Shown: in pieces, positions 7,001 to 8,270 of the stretch
Layout of the letters: every line of letters starts with the position of its first letter
Numbering within the stretch: the stretch's first letter is position 1
Assembly: GCA_001800085.1 (NCBI GenBank)
Contig: MGUS01000053.1
Span: 1 to 8,270 of the forward strand
DNA: 8,270 bases
Source: Elusimicrobia bacterium RIFCSPLOWO2_01_FULL_60_11
GTDB lineage: Bacteria; Elusimicrobiota; Elusimicrobia; 2-02-FULL-39-32
Reading direction: 5' to 3'
Made by a program: the position numbers and the translations under genes
Notes under the pieces: generated by a model
Databases searched by the model: none
The model's input: the letters and a program-made list of their open reading frames with translations, nothing else
Told to the model about the DNA's origin: nothing

Positions 7001-8270
7001 GCTGTTTCACATCGGCCTGCGGCGGCGCGCCCGCTTTTTTAAGCAGATTGTCCACCAAAACGGAATTCCTCGCCAATGCCGCCTGGTTGAACGCTTCAAA
7101 TGGCCATAAGACACCCGATAGATTCCCGCGTTCGCGGGAATGACGGCGGGCGTATTCTTCCCATTCCTGCGGGGACAGTTCGAAAGCCACAAGCTTCTCC
7201 ATCAGCGCCAGGTCTTTGGACTCCTGAATGAGTTCTCTTTCCCCGGCTGTTTTGATGTTATTTTCAATTGCTCTATTTTCTAATGCTTCTGCCTCGGCCA
7301 AGAGTTCGTCCGCCTTGATCTGCTCGCTGGTCAGGACATAGCGGATGTACTTGTCCATCTCGGGGAAACGTTTGGGGTCAGGTCCTTGAGCTCTCTGCGT
7401 TGGACCTGACCCCAGGACAATGCCATAAACGGAACAGAGGTCCTTGAGATACTTGTAGAACGCCCCGTGCGTCAGGTTCCCCAAGCGATAGGACAAGCTG
7501 GCCTTGACCAGGTTCTCGAGCTCCTGCTTGGGCAGGTTCGCCGCGAGAGAGCGGGTGAGGAGGGCGCGCTCCGCTTCCACTTTCTTGTAGTCGAGGGATT
7601 CTTCGAGGGAAAGTGCAGTGAGAAATTGAGTAATCCTCACCCTATCCCTCTCCTTTACAAGGAGAGGGGAATTCACTCCCTCTCCACGTAGTGGAGAGGG
7701 TTGGGGTGAGGCGGGAACGCTTGTCAGGTATTTGAGGTATTCACCCAACCCCAGCTTTCCCCGGTGATGAAGGTCGATCTTGCGGTCCAGTTCCCGCAGG
7801 GCCGGGTTCATGTCCCTGTCCTTTAGGGCATCGAGCTTTTGCGCAATCTCACTCAGCTTGGCCTGGGCTTCCTTGCGGAGAGGAGCCGCATCCTTCAGGG
7901 CCTGCACATGCGCAAGGTAGAGCGGTTCGTCTTCGACGCCCCAAAAGGCGGGGGACGACTCCGAAGCCATGCCGACATATTCCGGCCCGGTGATGAAGCC
8001 CTCTTTCAAGAAATACTCCGCGACCCTCCGCGTGATCTCCGCGTCGGGGAACGCGCGGTATGGCGCGAAGTTCAAAGGCCCGCGCGCGCCCTCCATGCCG
8101 ACCAGAACGGGAGAAGAAGCAAGCGATTCTATGGCCTTGGCGATGTTCTCCTGCGCCTGCACATTGTCATGGGCGTCCTGGATGTGGATGACCATAGGGT
8201 CTCCGGGTTTGTACCCCGGCGGGAGATAGAGGTCCTTGACGCTCACATAGCTGGCGGAGAGGTTGTTCAA
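1..8270 (-). CDS. Giant multi-module protein, partial at both ends (2756 codons in window)
   Basis: The minus-strand frame beginning with codon 8270-8268 is open across the whole window; no TAA, TAG or TGA occurs in 2756 codons, and both the start and the stop lie outside. Residue n begins at base 8270-3(n-1). Order of parts: TIKI/ChaN-like module (about 1-735), linker (737-743), kinase-like module (744-950), linker (951-958), membrane segment, antisense of a toxin-antitoxin-type pair (about 999-1217), tandem sigma-70 region-4-like repeats (1289-1405), unknown region, linker (1846-1853), polytopic membrane region, unknown region, linker (2411-2418), membrane segment and final unknown domain. 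Several membrane segments suggest an envelope-associated protein. No single function can be assigned. Very long mosaic ORFs are known from Omnitrophota. The main doubt is whether translation really runs through 5265-4673, where genes sit on the other strand; a new start such as GTG at 4619 would split it in two. Confidence 0.85.
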   Translation of the reverse strand, partial: MNNLSASYVSVKDLYLPPGYKPGDPMVIHIQDAHDNVQAQENIAKAIESLASSPVLVGMEGARGPLNFAPYRAFPDAEITRRVAEYFLKEGFITGPEYVGMASESSPAFWGVEDEPLYLAHVQALKDAAPLRKEAQAKLSEIAQKLDALKDRDMNPALRELDRKIDLHHRGKLGLGEYLKYLTSVPASPQPSPLRGEGVNSPLLVKERDRVRITQFLTALSLEESLDYKKVEAERALLTRSLAANLPKQELENLVKASLSYRLGNLTHGAFYKYLKDLCSVYGIVLGSGPTQRAQGPDPKRFPEMDKYIRYVLTSEQIKADELLAEAEALENRAIENNIKTAGERELIQESKDLALMEKLVAFELSPQEWEEYARRHSRERGNLSGVLWPFEAFNQAALARNSVLVDNLLKKAGAPPQADVKQPAVFSDIHSFKIKKLKEIYKDDGTPDQVALEFKLDTDKGLVSVTSVISAKDSSAAIAGFGTPVAEMDMEGYKIRLYPGKQSIFEKISNLGSGFIDRHSREGGNPGIDRDNAVRNARERSLPHYNPQPLTVLIAGGFHTPGLTQVLKDRKTAYVVLSPRLGKVEGTGAEYLNVFTRDKTPLEKLFTAERIMLKEQSQFAQHMGNSPSVSDGTLPGLFTSKVVSVMVLNESLVHVRGVTDTFLAGVQKVISARVSLASSFSVRDFVREEFSKLVALVKISRAQRIAFALGVLVPIWMGFIPPEAAYVLVAATIEPPAPRAEPDEMPSPEQDNPRWEFVGWSNQLVNDLMKVDHPSIPKFRWNDQAKHFEIRHVYGFRLVEWVESSGKIPDDEFYAQLLTWLSELVDAVTVLEDHGITHTDIHYGNVIIDSSSGKPVLIDFEDARAKPVHEITGLQKTLWASIVSHELAKKGLKFEHVAAKPVWGSLVHDLETGPQRKLMFGRFPDAAAWKKALVSADLRSPASVGIASHPAPRAKPGGPTAQSPLAVGLVLTGIYMGIPAVVLLGIGVLGHDHISRYLGTTYTVWVWPSFLRMTRPLNPWERSLRSRSNASITSSSVHGWIWMNMMLIPALDSIVRVMKSLSMVTSTLFSRRARWAMIQSSVANGARATLNPFLRRVPISLAGTISSIMNRIRQVMPVGGQRKRTLGISQSGWRIEAQPGYDSLSVGGSNSSHKSSPTSRRLPGVQGQDTPLSAYPGNRVFRGIYSNLLRYISAPNLPWFNDTRALRPSQAVRRSFVITIFYDVPAAFFDFLNGLLGPVLIGMTPQGIPLPMMSQNNRGSSAGELSRDELFSINQQFVRQNRDRLEELDERHEQVLRGRFLEGKTFMELGEEMGVTFAAVWRLQRTALKRLRELVESGKISNRKFVRDNQELLDELSDRQAQVLRERYLEGKPLKQIGKLMLRTKSAVLYVERQGLVRMRALLAARAEEAVEQPRPGDADKRNTPLGWADEDWLTPFDFLLSPFKNRGIRKSGKPPHVRSVKRPAGSTNPQPGVSAFAKYAMDKNSFDLVFSVFDPEIDPEIKVGLIQNYVPSAGRTSVPDRLSFLVLDAHSDELLAGVTVDLHAYNDGSIGIQPIVVPSNNRYVDRGIELCIRKEKISAWISDGNERASLWMCDRLAQNPRLQIKNDRSTGRITVTAAGKDMSSLSLSLKNFIKPGLEPYVRQLLEEGPGRWVELPHRPSGAPFIRGASGGRRSEWKPGVAQAFELLSGHPARHRAETVTFDRYEDIEKGLGLDFVVRYSRPLTLRGNSEEILYDPDEDKDHDILPKGHTIESVAAIAMLMPISDLLTLHSDRIAWALSYTMFWDTLATAFEASGSPLKSDSRGARFYSDIRKVVADKTYERSTWNRPDSERLKSIFELYASEAAPRAEPGKAPTASVLGEKWAREAPFLEWGFGYPGLIIIAKPIMKAMARILIAAGIIKDRTILVDMAEMRPMRWRAWSLASISSFLLIWIYSTSFIEGAFDLLSVPAFFLWVVSSAYVFAVRHSNSEDFFAPKFEIQLHKPSIEVSIDVLRFLYEAAITFFSLWPILILPLVVLPEGGSLSFLYVPVAAALSLVLNILIHKGINDFAVAVGWPAASILSGTNSVSQAEKEKQWNDLAGLADTMFSALDNGDNPLIPWDGKESLMSWIKSSSPRADSSVSHIMDANLNVKLPWNPLHGMLQALALSALNKGATESDMTKLASFIERYNRHVQSGKIKSHTGILSMGHLFVSSLTPAFDKFEYIRYSHLLPTLPAPWRREVLTVDALYSGMHLSQNIDPEDLTAVLPTLRALIELAKEPEGRDDADLRAALARLVFGSWDIYDPEFQSYWIRKLKGAPDDGWQDFLGIMHDNGRFLAGILSDQITEERKRDAASPFRMFWAFGFDFIRAYIKYPQLCTKVALPEFILHPENHTESGELFKALKGEGMTADFIEKMEQMVSYLEKDALPAPRAEPGGSDSGNGPLANMLGFQRILNMSAKHPNMLLPILAGAAVSIASHWMLPGLVVALVMALGFRKVPDAFFSFWNRGVGQFKDLMGLVFIRAFAFPEGAGISAPMMSENNDNLSGSALAVDENKLRFEDFKSLAVHIHNLNARGILPNGIHLSVYPRQYGKHALYHLLKDLDQKRYLVQRNGKVARILQERALSFSTAHNVLNEVLGEKKYDGVLLKPSVFFDASKCLKDAYEEGSFAKYRGIEGMVTLAREVADRHGAKSVNMMAFFDVFGSKKGQTALASYLEADPAILTERELPEKLKWEMVNFPYGWLVDAAKELAERPKDYQGVEGMLKLAKWLAEK
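699..833 (-). repeat. Module-junction motif, copy B (VPDAFFSFWN ... MMSENN)
   Basis: Paralogous to the junction at 4619-4497. Here the membrane segment LVVALVMALGF is only three codons away from VPDAFF, so this copy shows what an uninterrupted junction looks like. Confidence 0.6.
1017..1040 (-). repeat. PAPRAEPG linker repeat, copy 4 in protein order
   Basis: Same element in the same phase; residues 2411-2418. It separates the charged helical end of module 4 from the Gly/Ser-rich stretch and membrane segment that begin module 5. Confidence 0.85.
1041..2711 (-). other. Module 4 of giant protein: polytopic membrane region plus unrecognised soluble region
   Basis: Residues 1854-2410, between two PAPRAEPG-type linkers. 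The first part (about 2640-2130) is strongly hydrophobic in several blocks: YPGLIIIAKPIM, FLLIWIYSTSF followed by FFLWVVSSAYVFAV, then ITFFSLWPILILPLVVLP and VPVAAALSLVLNILI. This suggests at least four membrane-spanning segments. The rest is soluble and largely helical, rich in Trp and charged residues (DFLGIMHDNGRFLAGILSD, MFWAFGFDFIRAYIK), ending in a charged helix MEQMVSYLEKDA before the linker. I recognise no family. The reverse strand here carries a 374-codon open frame in exact codon register; I treat that as a shadow. Confidence 0.45.
2712..2735 (-). repeat. AAPRAEPG linker repeat, copy 3 in protein order
   Basis: Same element in the same phase, with the first Pro replaced by Ala; residues 1846-1853. 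It separates the unknown domain of module 3 from the polytopic membrane region of module 4. Confidence 0.85.
4056..4406 (-). other. Two tandem sigma-70 region-4-like helix-turn-helix repeats within the giant protein
   Basis: Repeat 1 (bases 4406-4263, residues 1289-1336) reads LDERHEQVLRGRFLEG, then a helix-turn-helix GKTFMELGEEMGVT, then a recognition-type helix ending in ALKRLRELV. Repeat 2 (4202-4056, residues 1357-1405) reads LSDRQAQVLRERYLEG, KPLKQIGKLMLRTKSAV, and ends RMRALLA. Both follow the sigma-70 region 4 plan (LxxRxxxVLxxRFLEGxxxxxIGxxxGVTxxxVxxxxxxALxxLR), the domain that contacts the -35 element in sigma factors and also occurs in other DNA-binding proteins. There is no sigma region 2 nearby, so this is not a sigma factor. 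The two copies start 68 residues apart and are clearly paralogous, which points to an internal duplication. DNA binding by this part of a giant, probably membrane-anchored protein is inferred from fold resemblance only. Confidence 0.65.
4497..4619 (-). repeat. Module-junction motif, copy A (VPAAFFDFLN ... MMSQNN)
   Basis: Within the giant protein, hydrophobic FVITIFYDVPAAFFDFLN (4619-4569) is followed by a short loop and PLPMMSQNN, after which the sigma-4-like repeats begin. The same order of elements occurs at 833-699, so this is an internally repeated junction of the protein. The spacing from VP to MM is 28 codons here and 39 in the other copy. Confidence 0.6.
4638..4666 (+). promoter_or_regulatory. 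Sigma-70-type promoter for the DUF433/DUF5615 pair
   Basis: A -35 box TTGACT (4638-4643) and a -10 box TATCAT (4661-4666) are separated by 17 bases. Transcription would begin around 4673, which is the A of the antitoxin ATG, predicting a leaderless or nearly leaderless mRNA. The promoter lies inside the sense-strand coding frame of the giant gene and points against it. The call rests on consensus similarity and position only. Confidence 0.55.
4673..4924 (+). CDS. DUF433 (VapB45-like) antitoxin-type protein
   Basis: An 83-residue protein of typical DUF433 length. The family signature is clear: SVDSNICHGKPCFRGTRI (residues 10-27), with the GKPxxRGTRI core at 18-27, then a helix VYLVLELLEAGVKSETI, the YPRLTKNHIRAALQYA segment that aligns with the usual yPxLtxxdixaAlxyA, and a short tail. 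DUF433 proteins usually accompany a PIN-like DUF5615 protein and are thought to neutralise it and possibly bind DNA. The partner gene begins 8 bases downstream, as expected for such an operon. ATG 4673 is the natural start: it sits about 6 bases after a good -10 box, so the message would be nearly leaderless, and there is no Shine-Dalgarno sequence. The gene lies entirely antisense within the giant minus-strand frame. The assignment is by motif and gene pairing. Confidence 0.85.
   Translation: MEDLVRKYISVDSNICHGKPCFRGTRIMVYLVLELLEAGVKSETIYGKNYYPRLTKNHIRAALQYATHFAKYQEFVSFDRQPA
4933..5265 (+). CDS. DUF5615 PIN-like nuclease (toxin-type partner of DUF433)
   Basis: A 110-residue protein with the standard DUF5615 layout. 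It opens RFMIDEIVPAKL (D6, E7), has a GFNVARA strand, TDDWIIAQRAR (D32, D33), then RVLVTMDKDF (D51, D53) and hydrophobic strands NIIFIQIQ and GLVILRKDG. The three acidic clusters are those expected for metal-dependent RNA cleavage in PIN-like (Mut7-C type) domains, so it looks intact. The ATG at 4933 is chosen over ATG 4942 because only it includes the conserved RFMIDE strand; the upstream bases cctgtcgg give at best a weak ribosome site, so translation is probably coupled to the antitoxin 8 bases upstream. No terminator hairpin is visible after the stop. Ribonuclease activity is inferred from the family; many members are uncharacterised. Confidence 0.85.
   Translation: MRFMIDEIVPAKLIGTLRKKGFNVARAPLATDDWIIAQRARRENRVLVTMDKDFITRTMLSSAGINIIFIQIQPCTEELVMDAFDRLLKDLSQGFKGLVILRKDGHTHTV
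5397..5420 (-). repeat. PAPRAKPG linker repeat, copy 2 in protein order
   Basis: Same element with a single base change (plus strand ggcttcgcg in place of ggctccgcg) that turns Glu into Lys; residues 951-958. It separates the kinase-like module from a membrane segment. Confidence 0.8.
5421..6041 (-). other. Module 2 of giant protein: APH/kinase-like phosphotransferase domain
   Basis: Residues 744-950, bounded on both sides by copies of the PAPRAEP-type linker. The catalytic-loop signature HTDIHYGN (H839, D841, N846; bases 5756-5733) is followed by VLIDFEDA (D860, F861, E862; bases 5693-5685). This matches the HxDxxxxN plus DFx arrangement of aminoglycoside phosphotransferase, choline kinase and related protein-kinase-like folds, with the catalytic Asp, the metal-binding Asn and the second metal-binding Asp all present. 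The part before the catalytic loop is only about 95 residues, and I see no clear glycine-rich loop or VAIK-type lysine, so the ATP-binding lobe is short or divergent. The module could be an active small kinase, a degenerate one, or one that uses part of the neighbouring module. The substrate cannot be read from the sequence. Confidence 0.6.
6042..6062 (-). repeat. PAPRAEP linker repeat, copy 1 in protein order
   Basis: The minus strand reads CCCGCCCCCCGCGCGGAGCCC, translated PAPRAEP (residues 737-743). It separates the membrane tail of module 1 from the kinase-like module. Three further near-identical copies occur in the window, all in the same strand and phase. Confidence 0.85.
6645..6664. 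repeat. Perfect 20-base palindrome (GGAACGCTCG and its complement)
   Basis: Half-site ggaacgctcg is followed directly by its reverse complement cgagcgttcc with no loop. This resembles a common interspersed GAACGCTCGCGAGCGTTC element. It is translated in frame as NARERSL in the giant protein, shortly before the strand that carries the GGFH motif. Confidence 0.75.
6691..6718. repeat. ATTCCCGC/GCGGGAAT palindromic repeat, copy 2
   Basis: Arms attcccgc (6693-6700) and gcgggaat (6705-6712) with loop cttc, in the same orientation as the copy at 7121. It is translated DRHSREGGNPGID in the giant protein, in the same reading phase as copy 1. It lies 26 bases from another palindrome at 6645-6664, so two elements are packed into about 75 bases just before the GGFH motif. 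Confidence 0.85.
7121..7147. repeat. ATTCCCGC/GCGGGAAT palindromic repeat, copy 1
   Basis: Arms attcccgc (7122-7129) and gcgggaat (7134-7141) with loop gttc, followed by gacgg. On the minus strand it reads GTCATTCCCGCGAACGCGGG and is translated RRHSRERGNLSG. This palindrome is a very common intergenic repeat in diverse bacteria; here it lies within coding sequence. Confidence 0.85.
7373..7414. repeat. TGGGGTCAGGTCC inverted repeat
   Basis: Perfect 13-base inverted arms, tggggtcaggtcc (7373-7385) and ggacctgacccca (7402-7414), are separated by 16 bases. The GGGGTCAGGTC sequence is a widespread REP-type or mobile palindrome in bacterial genomes. It is translated in the giant protein as GSGPTQRAQGPDPK, apparently an in-frame insertion into a helical region. 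Confidence 0.8.
7635..7711. repeat. CCTCACCC...GGGTGAGG double-hairpin interspersed repeat, read in frame
   Basis: A 77-base structure with near-complementary outer arms (cctcaccctat at 7635-7645 and ttggggtgagg at 7701-7711). It encloses two perfect 10-base-pair hairpins, 7646-7668 (loop tac) and 7678-7700 (loop gta), both built on ccctctcc/ggagaggg. Elements of this type are abundant between genes in many bacterial genomes. Here it is translated within module 1 of the giant protein as SPQPSPLRGEG...SPLLVKERDRVR, a peptide typical of read-through of such repeats. Confidence 0.85.

Larger units (their letters stand above)
6069..8270 (-). other. Module 1 of giant protein: TIKI/ChaN/EreA-like domain with membrane tail
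   Basis: Residues 1-734 of the windowed protein. Near the start is VIHIQDAHDN (H29, D32, H34), then VLVGMEGARG (E60), then a conserved-looking stretch (YFLKEGFITGPEYVG, FWGVEDEPLY). After long charged helical stretches it closes with VLIAGGFHTPGL (H560) and a nearby YVVLSPRL strand. An early His/Asp strand, a GMEG-type acidic motif and a late G-x-H motif are the pattern of the TIKI/TraB/ChaN/erythromycin-esterase-like superfamily, whose members include metal-dependent hydrolases and haem-binding proteins. This is pattern resemblance, not a search result, and the substrate is unknown. The middle is interrupted by five in-frame palindromic repeats, which lengthen it. A hydrophobic segment at about 6155-6069 precedes the linker, so the module is probably membrane-tethered. 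The N-terminal boundary is outside the window. Confidence 0.45.

Noticed and set aside
7635..7711. Double hairpin as a transcription terminator
   Set aside because: There is no T-run after either stem, it lies within an open coding frame, and its sequence is that of a common interspersed repeat.

Overview
The window is almost entirely one reading frame. On the minus strand, the frame whose codons start at positions congruent to 2 mod 3 (first codon 8270-8268, last complete codon 5-3) has no stop codon over the full 8270 bases. It is 2756 sense codons long and open at both ends, so neither the start nor the stop of the gene is here. I checked this by reading every line for tta, cta and tca in that phase. 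The protein is a mosaic of unrelated modules, with membrane segments and Pro/Ala/Arg linkers between them. Giant mosaic ORFs of this kind are best known from Omnitrophota (Omnitrophica) and related lineages, so an uncultured bacterium of that type is my best guess. That is inference; there is no marker gene.

Reading the giant protein in its own direction (8270 down to 1), the layout is as follows. Residues 1-735 form a module with an N-terminal HIQDAH motif and a distant GGFH motif, resembling the TIKI/ChaN/erythromycin-esterase-like fold, and it ends in a membrane segment. The linker PAPRAEP follows, then a roughly 207-residue aminoglycoside-phosphotransferase/kinase-like module with HTDIHYGN and DFE. 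The linker PAPRAKPG comes next, then a membrane segment. About 219 residues after that are the antisense translation of a plus-strand gene pair. Then come a junction motif (VPAAFFDFLN to MMSQNN), two tandem sigma-70 region-4-like helix-turn-helix repeats, and about 440 unrecognised residues. After linker AAPRAEPG there is a polytopic membrane region and a long unrecognised soluble region. After a fourth linker, PAPRAEPG, there is another membrane segment, a second copy of the junction motif (VPDAFFSFWN to MMSENN), and an unrecognised domain that leaves the window at base 1.

On the plus strand, inside this frame, lie two compact genes: a DUF433 antitoxin-type protein (4673-4924) and a DUF5615 PIN-like nuclease (4933-5265). 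They are 8 bases apart and have a good sigma-70-type promoter that would give a nearly leaderless transcript. Comparison with the second junction copy suggests that this toxin-antitoxin-type pair was inserted into the giant gene without breaking the frame.

The first module also carries five short palindromic repeats of kinds normally found between genes (two ATTCCCGC/GCGGGAAT elements, a CCTCACCC/GGGTGAGG double hairpin, a TGGGGTCAGGTCC inverted repeat and a GGAACGCTCG palindrome). All of them are read through in frame. There are no RNA genes, CRISPR arrays or recognisable transposase genes, and no true intergenic gap longer than 300 bases.
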